Positions 7,714-13,762 of a DNA stretch of 16,311 bases are shown one piece after another. The translations under genes were made by a program, and so were the position numbers. Within the stretch, counting starts at the first letter, position 1, and each line of letters starts with the position of its first letter. Origin of the DNA: an uncultured Actinomycetes bacterium (GTDB lineage: Bacteria > Actinomycetota > Actinomycetes > Nanopelagicales > Nanopelagicaceae); assembly GCA_903922325.1 (NCBI GenBank), contig CAIXTG010000007.1, positions 1 through 16,311 of the forward strand, given 5' to 3'. The notes under the pieces were generated by a model. It had not been told where the DNA came from, ran no database searches, and saw only the letters and a program-made list of their open reading frames with translations.

Positions 7714-9117
7714 CTAGTAACTCATCACGAGATTTTGCTTATCGGATCCACCGAGTTCTGGATCTACATAATCCAATTCCTCGGAAGGTCCGTTCTTAAT
7801 GACTTTTAGAATTAAGCCGACTTCGATGAAAGCTAAAATTCCATAAAGTAATGTGAATACGATCATGGTGAATAACACCGCGCCCGCAGAAACAACTTGG
7901 CTAACGCCATCTTCGGTTTTTATCAATCCGAATACAGACCATGGCTGTCGAGCAGTTTCAGTAAAGATCCAACCGAATGAGTTAGCCAGTAGCGGAATGA
8001 ATGGCAACGAGATCATGGCTGGTGCGAACCAGCGTCCACGAGGTGTACCACCGCGACGCATCTGCCATAACGCAAGTAGGGCAAATAGCGCGCCGAGGAA
8101 ACCAAAACCGATCATCAATCTAAATGACCAATATGCCATTGGAATGTTTGGAGTGTATTCACCAGGACCATAGGTTTCTTCGTACTGCTTCTGTAAGTCA
8201 TTAACACCTTCGACTACGCCATTGAAATTTCCAGTCGACATGAATGAGAGAACTGAAGGGATATCAATTTGGAAAACCGATCTAGAGCCATCGAGGGTGC
8301 CGATCGTAAACAATGAGAATGGGGCCGACTCAGTTGTGTCATAAAGTGCTTCGGCCGCTGCCATTTTCATAGGTTGTTGGTCGGTCATGATGCGAGCAGT
8401 GATATCACCGGAAACGCTAACCATGACAATGCTGATCAACATTGTGATCAAGCCCAATTTTAAAGTTCCGCGGGCCATCTCGATATCTTTCTTCTTGATA
8501 ATTAACCAAGCTGAGATACCGGCCATGAATGCAGCGCCAGTAAATGCAGCTGACGGAATTGTGTGAAAGAAAGTTGCCAGCGCAGTGTTCTGAGTTAGCA
8601 CTGCTTTGATATCAGTAAGTTCGGCGCGATTCTTCGCTTCGTTATAGATATAGCCAACTGGATGTTGCATCCATGCATTCGCAGCCAAAATAAAATAAGC
8701 CGAAAGTAGCGTGCCAGTTGCAGCGAGCCAGATTGATGCTAAATGCAATTTCTTGGGCAATCGATCCCAACCGAAAATCCACAGACCTAAGAAAGTGCTT
8801 TCGAGGAAGAAGGCGAGAAGTCCTTCCATTGCCAATGGGGCGCCAAATATGTCGCCGACAAATCGAGAATACGAAGACCAGTTCATACCAAACTGGAATT
8901 CCTGCACAATGCCAGTAACTACACCGATAGCGAAGTTAATTAGGAATAACTTTCCAAAGAATTTTGTGGCTCGCAAGTACTTCAATTTCGCTGTCCGATA
9001 CCAAGCTGTGTGTAGACCAGCTACGAGAAATGCCATGCCAATCGTGATTGGCACAAAGAGGAAGTGATAAACAGTGGTGATGGCGAATTGCCATCGGGCC
9101 AGATCTAGCGAATTCAT
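7714..9117 (-). CDS. cydA: Cytochrome bd oxidase subunit I, short Q-loop type
   Basis: Heme-carrying catalytic subunit of cytochrome bd: oxidises quinol on the outer face and reduces oxygen to water. At 467 residues it is the short (S) type lacking the long C-terminal part of the Q-loop of E. coli CydA. Ligands align well by position and context: His18 (b595 side), His185 and Met335 (b558 ligands; E. coli His186 and Met393), Glu98 and Glu106 in the proton/heme region, and Lys251/Glu256 for quinol oxidation. The otherwise near-invariant GRQPW motif reads ARQPW (389-393). The start has a GGAG ribosome binding site (9126-9129) 8 bases upstream. First gene of cydABDC; divergent from rpmB across 259 bases, so its promoter must lie in that gap. 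Expression is probably oxygen- or redox-controlled, but no regulator site could be named with confidence. Confidence 0.97.
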   Translation of the reverse strand: MNSLDLARWQFAITTVYHFLFVPITIGMAFLVAGLHTAWYRTAKLKYLRATKFFGKLFLINFAIGVVTGIVQEFQFGMNWSSYSRFVGDIFGAPLAMEGLLAFFLESTFLGLWIFGWDRLPKKLHLASIWLAATGTLLSAYFILAANAWMQHPVGYIYNEAKNRAELTDIKAVLTQNTALATFFHTIPSAAFTGAAFMAGISAWLIIKKKDIEMARGTLKLGLITMLISIVMVSVSGDITARIMTDQQPMKMAAAEALYDTTESAPFSLFTIGTLDGSRSVFQIDIPSVLSFMSTGNFNGVVEGVNDLQKQYEETYGPGEYTPNIPMAYWSFRLMIGFGFLGALFALLALWQMRRGGTPRGRWFAPAMISLPFIPLLANSFGWIFTETARQPWSVFGLIKTEDGVSQVVSAGAVLFTMIVFTLLYGILAFIEVGLILKVIKNGPSEELDYVDPELGGSDKQNLVMSY

Positions 9118-9137
9118 AGACCGATCTCCATTTCTAA

Positions 9138-9154
9138 AGAGGCTAAAAACCTCT
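9138..9154 (-). other. Hairpin in the cydA 5' leader
   Basis: On the minus strand AGAGG - 7-base loop - CCTCT forms a perfect 5-base-pair stem ending about 9 bases before the GGAG ribosome binding site of cydA. The loop side contains TTTTT. It could affect leader stability or translation, or be one half of an operator: the hexamer AGCCTC occurs twice here on the minus strand. Role unknown. Confidence 0.4.
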
Positions 9155-9294
9155 CGAGGCTTAGTTTCCGCTGAGTATTAAGAGATCTCATATATATTTC
9201 TTGGGGGTGCCCCTCATGGATGCATTTCACATTTTTTGATATCCCCGCCGCTTTTGGGCTGCTGATTGAGCGTGATTCGCCTTAACAGGGGGTG

Positions 9295-9310
9295 GCAAGG
9301 TAACCTTTGC
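9295..9310. promoter_or_regulatory. 16-base imperfect palindrome upstream of rpmB
   Basis: GCAAGGTAACCTTTGC is an inverted repeat: AAGGT/ACCTT around one central base is perfect, and flanking GC/GC extends it with one extra T. It lies about 67 bases before the rpmB ATG, within range of a promoter, so an operator is possible. No specific regulator is recognised; it is not claimed as a Zur box. Confidence 0.35.
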
Positions 9311-9312
9311 TC

Positions 9313-9337
9313 CTGCCTGAAGCAGCTTAGCTGTTTT
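9313..9337 (+). other. Two overlapping, mutually exclusive hairpins in the rpmB leader
   Basis: Stem one is CTGC (9313-9316) with GCAG (9322-9325). Stem two pairs AGCAGC (9321-9326) with GCTGTT (9330-9335) around a TTA loop, one pair being G-U, and runs into TTTT (9334-9337). Both need bases 9322-9325, so they cannot form together. The second resembles a very short intrinsic terminator, about 40 bases before the rpmB start. Whether the leader is transcribed this far upstream is not known. Confidence 0.3.
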
Positions 9338-9376
9338 GGCGCATTACCCATTTATTAGTAAATAAGGAGCACGACG

Positions 9377-9562
9377 ATGGCAGCAAACTGCGATATCTGT
9401 GGCAAAGGCCCAAGCTTTGGCAACAAGGTTTCACACTCACAGGTAAAGACTCGTCGTCGCTGGAATCCAAATATTCAGCGCGTACGCACCCTAGTAGCTG
9501 GTGCAACTAAGCGTCAGAACGTATGTACTTCTTGCCTTAAGGCCGGCAAAGTAACTCGTTAA
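9377..9562 (+). CDS. rpmB: 50S ribosomal protein L28, zinc-binding (C+) form
   Basis: Small component of the large ribosomal subunit. The 61-residue basic protein begins MAANCDICGKGPSFGN. It has two CxxC pairs, Cys5/Cys8 and Cys50/Cys53, forming a zinc ribbon; this marks it as the zinc-containing paralogue rather than the cysteine-free, Zur-controlled version some actinobacteria also carry. A strong ribosome binding site (AAGGAG) lies 7 bases before the ATG. It is one of only two plus-strand genes here, divergent from cydA and convergent with thiL. Just after the stop there is a T-rich run and then a hairpin terminator inside the thiL 3' end. Confidence 0.98.
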   Translation: MAANCDICGKGPSFGNKVSHSQVKTRRRWNPNIQRVRTLVAGATKRQNVCTSCLKAGKVTR

Positions 9563-9571
9563 TCTCTTTTT

Positions 9572-10492
9572 TTAATTGAAATGGCGCCAGGTATCTGGCG
9601 CTTTTTCATTTCCCAGAACAGTTAAACCAGTACCGGCACTTACTTGGCCAATTAACAATCCTGGTAAATCTTGACCGGTTGTTAGAAATACATGGTCTTC
9701 GCCGCCGCCTAATAACAGTTCAGCAATCGAGATATCTATTTCTTCACTCAAAGTCAGTAGTTCTTCGAAGTCAGCCGCTGCCTTAAATAGATTGAAATCA
9801 AGATTGAACTGCACGTTTGAGGCGGCTGACATTTGTTCGGCTTGTGTAATTAGCGAATCACTGACATCGCTCATCGCAGTTGCTCGAGCCAAATTTGCAG
9901 CGTAGGCGTAGTTAAGAGTCGGAGCCCTAAAAGCCGCAACTGCGCGCTTGGCGGATTCTGATTCAACTGCTAAACCTTTTTCTAAAATTGTTAACCCGGC
10001 ACGTGACCAACCTGGCAAGTTAGATAAATAAATCTGATCACCAACCTGTGCTCCAGAACGCAAGATTGGATCTGCAACTTCACCAAGCGCAGTAATTGCA
10101 ATCGTCACTGCTGCGCCTTTAGCCAGATCTCCCCCGACCACAGCTGCACCAACTAAGTTAGCTTCGAACGCTATTCCTTTAGCTAGTTTCTCGATCCATT
10201 CCAGATCTTCATTTCCAGTTAACGAAACAGCTACAACTAGGAAAGTTGGTTTAGCGCCCATACTAAAGACATCGGCTAAATTTGCAGCCGTTATCTTTCG
10301 ACCTATCTCAAACGGACTTGACCATTCGAGGCGAAAATGAACGCCTTCAACCGCCATATCGGTTGTGATAACGGTGCGATTGGTAGTGCGAATAACCGCG
10401 GCGTCATCGCCAATGCCAACTTCTAGATTTGGGTGACTGCTCGCGAAAACTTGCGCCAATAGCGCTATTACTTCGCTCTCAGTAAATGCCAT
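9572..10492 (-). CDS. thiL: Thiamine-monophosphate kinase
   Basis: Phosphorylates thiamine monophosphate with ATP to thiamine diphosphate, the active cofactor, in the cytosol. The 306-residue protein is of the PurM/ThiL fold: GIGDDAAV (26-33), TTDMAVEGVHF (43-53), NLADVFSMGA (71-80), GGD (120-122), DVSDSL (209-214) and GGGEDH (262-267). The last motif is usually GGGEDYEL, so His replaces the usual Tyr. Length is slightly short for the family but no domain is missing. There is no Shine-Dalgarno sequence; TAGAAT lies 6 bases before the ATG, suggesting a leaderless mRNA. It diverges from the RAM-domain gene and converges on rpmB. No other thiamine gene is in view. Confidence 0.95.
   Translation of the reverse strand: MAFTESEVIALLAQVFASSHPNLEVGIGDDAAVIRTTNRTVITTDMAVEGVHFRLEWSSPFEIGRKITAANLADVFSMGAKPTFLVVAVSLTGNEDLEWIEKLAKGIAFEANLVGAAVVGGDLAKGAAVTIAITALGEVADPILRSGAQVGDQIYLSNLPGWSRAGLTILEKGLAVESESAKRAVAAFRAPTLNYAYAANLARATAMSDVSDSLITQAEQMSAASNVQFNLDFNLFKAAADFEELLTLSEEIDISIAELLLGGGEDHVFLTTGQDLPGLLIGQVSAGTGLTVLGNEKAPDTWRHFN
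9584..9606 (+). terminator. Intrinsic terminator of rpmB, inside the thiL 3' end
   Basis: GCGCCAG (9584-9590), loop GTAT, CTGGCGC (9595-9601) give a perfect 7-base-pair G+C-rich stem followed directly by TTTTT (9602-9606). It starts 22 bases after the rpmB stop. The same bases encode codons close to the thiL C-terminus on the other strand. On the minus strand the hairpin is not followed by a T run, so it works in the rpmB direction only. Confidence 0.85.
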
Positions 10493-10498
10493 GCGGTG

Positions 10499-10504
10499 AT
10501 TCTA
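10499..10504 (-). promoter_or_regulatory. Candidate -10 element for a leaderless thiL transcript
   Basis: Minus-strand TAGAAT differs from the consensus TATAAT at one base and ends 6 bases before the thiL ATG, which itself lacks a Shine-Dalgarno sequence. This is the best-looking of the three leaderless candidates in the window. A matching -35 box is not evident. Confidence 0.55.
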
Positions 10505-10585
10505 TTCCCATCAGATATCCACTAGAGAATTAGCGCTCTAATGCGCTACCTTTGTCACTTAGTTGAACGCAATAAGGAGACCAAA

Positions 10586-10822
10586 ATGTCAGTACAGGCA
10601 TACATCTTGATTCAGACCGAAGTTGGAAAAGCAGACAGTGTTGCTAAGTCCGTTTCGGCGATTGCCGGCGTAACTCTGGCTGAAGGTGTTACTGGTCCTT
10701 ACGATGTAATCATGCGCGCAGAAGCCCCAAGCATGGAAGATTTTGGTCGCATGATTCTTTCTAAGGTGCAGGGCGTTGCGGGTATTACTCGTACTTTGAC
10801 TTGCCCGGTAACTTCTTACTAA
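10586..10822 (+). CDS. Stand-alone RAM-domain (Lrp/AsnC effector-binding) protein
   Basis: A 78-residue protein corresponding to only the C-terminal ligand-binding (RAM) domain of Lrp/AsnC regulators, with no helix-turn-helix. It begins MSVQAYILIQTEVGKADSV and has the family signature GVTGPYDVIMRAEAP, with an alternating strand-helix pattern of the ferredoxin-like fold. Such domains oligomerise and bind amino acids; the function of free-standing copies is mostly unknown. The chosen ATG has an AAGGAGA ribosome binding site 5-6 bases upstream. An upstream in-frame ATG at 10541 would add 15 residues unlike the family and place the Shine-Dalgarno within the gene, so it is rejected. It lies between thiL and ddl, a place where actinobacteria often have this gene; ddl converges on it after 11 bases with no terminator between. 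Confidence 0.88.
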   Translation: MSVQAYILIQTEVGKADSVAKSVSAIAGVTLAEGVTGPYDVIMRAEAPSMEDFGRMILSKVQGVAGITRTLTCPVTSY

Positions 10823-10833
10823 ATCAAATCTGG

Positions 10834-11904
10834 CTAATTACCTAACGGCCCATTAGTGCGGCGCTTAGCGGTATCAATTAGCGCCTGCACAATCTGTTCG
10901 TAACTTTTTCCTGTAGCAGCCCACATCTTCGGAAAAACTGAAGTCGCCGTAAAACCAGGCATGGTATTTATCTCATTAATCACGACTTCGCCGCTATTAG
11001 TAAAGAAGAAATCGACTCGAGCTAATCCGCTACAACCCAGGGATGTAAAGGCATCAAGAGACGCTGCGCGAATTGCATCGCTGGCACTTGCTGGAATATC
11101 AGCTGGAATAATAATTTCAGTTGCGCCATCTAAATACTTTGCTTCGAAATCATAGAACTCAAACTTTGTAGCAATTTTAATTTGGCCAACTTTAGATGCT
11201 TGCGGAGTGCCATCAATTTCCAATACTGCGCATTCAATTTCTAAACCAACCACGGCGCTTTCAACCATTGCTTTCGGATCAAACCGGTGTGCCTCGGTAA
11301 TTGCACTCGCTAATTGGTCGGCGCTTTTAACTTTAGTTGTGCCCCGACTTGAACCACCGCGTGCTGGCTTAACAAAGAGCGGATAGCCAAGAGCATCAGC
11401 TCTTTTCTGCCATTCTGCTTTGTCGCTGCTCCACTGCGTTGCAGTCACGGTAAATCCGTCGGCAACTTTTAAGCCGTGTGCCGCAAAAATTGGTTTGGCA
11501 AAAGATTTATCCATCGCTACAGCTGAAGCCAATACGCCACTTCCTACATAAGGCAGATCGGCAATTTCAAAGAAGCCTTGGATAGAGCCATCTTCGCCAT
11601 ATGGGCCATGCAGAGTTGGGAAAATTAAATCTACGTTTAAAGGTTTGCCGCCAGCGCTAAATCCCGCAACATCTGCAATCACCTGTGGTGCGCTATTTGG
11701 AACTTCTGGCAACTTTCCATCGACAATGCTTAACTGATGGGTTTCTGGAACTAAAACCCAATTTCCGTCTTTGGTGATGCCAATGAGGACCACTTCATAT
11801 TTATTGCGGTCAATAGCAGTTAAGACTCCCCCGGCAGAAAGGCAGGAGATCTCATGCTCAGAACTGCGACCACCAAATACGATCGCTATCGTCTCTTTAC
11901 TCAT
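10834..11904 (-). CDS. ddl: D-alanine--D-alanine ligase
   Basis: ATP-grasp ligase joining two D-alanines for the peptidoglycan pentapeptide. The 356-residue protein shows VFGGRSSEHEIS (9-20), LHGPYGEDGSIQG (98-110), GSGVLASAVAMDK (121-133), VKPARGGSSRG (178-188), ARVDFFF (295-301) and the metal-binding INEINTMPGFT (309-319). The DFEAKYLDG segment (252-260) retains the active-site Tyr expected of D-Ala-specific enzymes, as opposed to the vancomycin-resistance D-Ala-D-Lac ligases. The start overlaps the gpsA stop by 4 bases (ATGA), so it is translated with gpsA. Last gene of plsC-gpsA-ddl. No terminator follows before the convergent RAM-domain gene. Confidence 0.97.
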   Translation of the reverse strand: MSKETIAIVFGGRSSEHEISCLSAGGVLTAIDRNKYEVVLIGITKDGNWVLVPETHQLSIVDGKLPEVPNSAPQVIADVAGFSAGGKPLNVDLIFPTLHGPYGEDGSIQGFFEIADLPYVGSGVLASAVAMDKSFAKPIFAAHGLKVADGFTVTATQWSSDKAEWQKRADALGYPLFVKPARGGSSRGTTKVKSADQLASAITEAHRFDPKAMVESAVVGLEIECAVLEIDGTPQASKVGQIKIATKFEFYDFEAKYLDGATEIIIPADIPASASDAIRAASLDAFTSLGCSGLARVDFFFTNSGEVVINEINTMPGFTATSVFPKMWAATGKSYEQIVQALIDTAKRRTNGPLGN

Positions 11905-12902
11905 TTAATGAAGTTCTCTGAATCAGTGCTAATTTTCATCAGGCGATCCATTGCCTCTTGCGGGTTTAATAGACCTTTAATCAAATCGGCTACTGCTTCG
12001 ATAATTGGCACTTCTACGCCGACACGGTGCGCCACTTCAATTACCGCGCTCGCTGAGGCAACGCCTTCGACGGTGCGCGAGAAATGTTTGCGGGCATTCT
12101 CGTAACTTCCATCGCGACCAATCGCTTCACCAAATGTGCGGTTTCGCGATAGCGGGGAACCGCAAGTTGCTACTAAGTCGCCCATGCCAGCTAGGCCAGC
12201 TGCAGTCAAAGGTTCAGAGCCGTGGGCTGCACAAAGTCGAGCGACTTCATTTAGTCCGCGAGTAATGATCATGGCTTGGGTATTTTCACCAAGACCTAAT
12301 CCGATTGCGATACCAACTGCAAGTGCGATTACGTTTTTAACTGCGCCGGCTAATTCGCAACCCATCACATCGGTTGAGGTATAGACCCGGTAATAATTTG
12401 CTCTAAATATCTCTTGCAACTCTTTAGCCAGCTCTGCTGATTGCGAAGCTACTACGGCTGCTGCTGGTTGTCGCAAAATTAATTCATCGGCCAAATTTGG
12501 CCCAGTAATAACTGCTATTTTGCGATTAGGCAAAATCTCTTCGATGATCTCGCTCATGCGCATTTGAGTTGAGATTTCAATACCTTTTAAAGTACTGATA
12601 ATTACTTCATCGCCTTTAAACAAAGGCTTTAATTCAATTAATTTCTCGCGCAAACTCTGCGCTGGAATTGCCAACACAATGTATTTCGAATGCGCAAAAG
12701 CTTCATTGATATCACTAGTTGCTTTAAGTGACTCAGGTAAAACTTGACTACCTAAATATTTTGTATTGGTATGGGCAGTGTTGATTTCAGCTACAACTTC
12801 TTCGCGACGCCCCCAGATCAAGACATCATTAGCGCCATCGACTAGTACCTGAGCCATGGTGCTGCCCCATGCGCCTGCGCCTAAAACCGTAATCTTCGCC
12901 AT
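11901..12902 (-). CDS. gpsA: Glycerol-3-phosphate dehydrogenase [NAD(P)+]
   Basis: Reduces dihydroxyacetone phosphate to sn-glycerol 3-phosphate, the backbone for phospholipids. The 333-residue protein has the Rossmann motif GAGAWG (8-13), ISTLKGIE (102-109, Lys106), TGPNLADE (133-140), catalytic Lys189 in ELAGAVKNV (183-191), GMGDLVATC (239-247) and SRNRTFG (252-258), the family's full set. The start shares one base with the plsC stop (TAATG) and the end overlaps ddl by 4 bases. Pairing with plsC links supply of glycerol phosphate to its acylation. Confidence 0.97.
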   Translation of the reverse strand: MAKITVLGAGAWGSTMAQVLVDGANDVLIWGRREEVVAEINTAHTNTKYLGSQVLPESLKATSDINEAFAHSKYIVLAIPAQSLREKLIELKPLFKGDEVIISTLKGIEISTQMRMSEIIEEILPNRKIAVITGPNLADELILRQPAAAVVASQSAELAKELQEIFRANYYRVYTSTDVMGCELAGAVKNVIALAVGIAIGLGLGENTQAMIITRGLNEVARLCAAHGSEPLTAAGLAGMGDLVATCGSPLSRNRTFGEAIGRDGSYENARKHFSRTVEGVASASAVIEVAHRVGVEVPIIEAVADLIKGLLNPQEAMDRLMKISTDSENFIK

Positions 12903-13687
12903 TACTTGCTCTTCTTCTTAAAGTTACCGGTGCGAGGTAGCGCGGAATTATGTGGATCAAAAATTTCGGTTGGGCGTTTTTCGCCACGCAGCTCTTCTAG
13001 GATCGAAGTAATAGCAGCCATTGCATATGCAGTTGCTTCAGCCATTGCTACCGGATCCCCTTCTTTGCCGTACCACTTACTAAAATCTAGTGGTGCGCCA
13101 GCCTTAACCTGCAATTTCGTGCGTGGAAATAACTTAAATTTCTTGCTGTAGGCCGGCAACACCGCTTGAGCGCCCCACTGCGCAACTGGAATTACTGGGG
13201 CTTTTGACATCACTGCTAATCGGGCTAAGCCGGTCTTGGCGACCATCGGCCAAGAATTAGCATCACGAGTTAACGTTCCTTCAGGATAAACACCGAGCAT
13301 GTGCCCTGCTTTTAAGAAAGCTTGCGCATGAACAAGTGCTGCGCCAGCATCTTTAGTTTCGCGCTCCACCGGAACTTGACCGGCTTTACGTAAAACGAAT
13401 CCAACTATCGGAACTCTAAACACAGAAGCTTTGCCTAAGAATCTTGGGGCACGGCCATTCTTGTAGAGGAAGTGCGCGAAAACTAACGGATCAAAATAAG
13501 AGATGTGATTGCAGCAAACAATTACTGGTCCGCTCTTGGGAATGTTATGCGCGCCTTGCCAATTGTGTTTAGAAACTAAATTGATTAGCGGAATTACCAG
13601 CCGACTAGCAATTGCAAATGCAGCGTTGTTACCTAGTGGCTTACCTTTAGGTGGCGCATAAGAAATATTTAGTTGCGCACTTTCCAT
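12902..13687 (-). CDS. plsC: 1-acyl-sn-glycerol-3-phosphate acyltransferase
   Basis: Acylates lysophosphatidic acid to phosphatidic acid at the membrane. The 261-residue protein has block I NHISYFD (60-66, the catalytic HxxxxD), block II-like FLGKASVFRVPIVG (83-96), and block III YPEGTLTRD (134-142), in order and with normal spacing. The C-terminus is polar and ends in a lysine-rich GNFKKKSK. No Shine-Dalgarno sequence precedes the ATG; TAAGAT lies 7 bases upstream, downstream of the hup terminator, which suggests that plsC-gpsA-ddl begins with a leaderless transcript. The general PlsC family also includes other lysolipid acyltransferases, but the gpsA neighbour supports the glycerolipid role. 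Confidence 0.92.
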   Translation of the reverse strand: MESAQLNISYAPPKGKPLGNNAAFAIASRLVIPLINLVSKHNWQGAHNIPKSGPVIVCCNHISYFDPLVFAHFLYKNGRAPRFLGKASVFRVPIVGFVLRKAGQVPVERETKDAGAALVHAQAFLKAGHMLGVYPEGTLTRDANSWPMVAKTGLARLAVMSKAPVIPVAQWGAQAVLPAYSKKFKLFPRTKLQVKAGAPLDFSKWYGKEGDPVAMAEATAYAMAAITSILEELRGEKRPTEIFDPHNSALPRTGNFKKKSK

Positions 13688-13694
13688 AGGTCTT

Positions 13695-13700
13695 ATCTTA
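13695..13700 (-). promoter_or_regulatory. Candidate -10 element for a leaderless plsC-gpsA-ddl transcript
   Basis: Minus-strand TAAGAT ends 7 bases before the plsC ATG, in the 27 bases between the hup terminator and the gene. Because the terminator should stop hup transcripts and no Shine-Dalgarno exists, a promoter firing at or next to the start codon is the simplest reading. The upstream -35 position falls in the T-rich tail of the terminator and has no clear box. Confidence 0.5.
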
Positions 13701-13714
13701 GTTTAAAAGAGAAT

Positions 13715-13746
13715 AAAAAACGGGGCTGCCTCGAAAGGCAGCCCCG
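13715..13746 (-). terminator. Strong intrinsic terminator of hup
   Basis: On the minus strand CGGGGCTGCC, loop TTTCGA, GGCAGCCCCG form a perfect 10-base-pair stem (13721-13746) followed by six T (13720-13715). It begins 16 bases after the hup stop. One of the strongest secondary structures in the window; it separates hup from the plsC operon. Confidence 0.95.
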
Positions 13747-13762
13747 CTAATTTATTTCTAAA

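Larger units (their letters stand above)
9118..9376. promoter_or_regulatory. Divergent cydA / rpmB control region
   Basis: This 259-base gap must hold the promoters for cydABDC (leftward) and rpmB (rightward). It is unusually rich in short inverted repeats: AGAGG/CCTCT (9138-9154), GAGATCTC (9182-9189), GGGG-TG-CCCC (9204-9213), AAGGT-A-ACCTT (9297-9307) and CAGCT-T-AGCTG (9323-9333). An AT-rich patch around 9187-9200 could supply the cydA -10 region, placing the GGGG/CCCC palindrome just upstream. No -10/-35 pair is convincing on either strand. The rpmB ribosome binding site is AAGGAG at 9364-9369. Confidence 0.55.

Noticed and set aside
8711..9067. 118- and 66-codon plus-strand open frames opposite cydA
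   Set aside because: Both lie over the conserved N-terminal half of cydA on the other strand; shadows.
9216..9231. Rex operator upstream of cydA
   Set aside because: The right half TTCACA is perfect but the left half barely matches TGTGAA; only about 8 of 16 positions agree with the Streptomyces-type site, so it is not claimed.
10541..10585. Upstream ATG adding 15 residues to the RAM-domain protein
   Set aside because: The added residues do not fit the family, and the strong AAGGAGA lies just before the second ATG at 10586.
10860..10885. Hairpin GGCGCT/AGCGCC as terminator for the RAM-domain gene
   Set aside because: Six-pair stem with a 14-base loop inside ddl and no T run on either strand.
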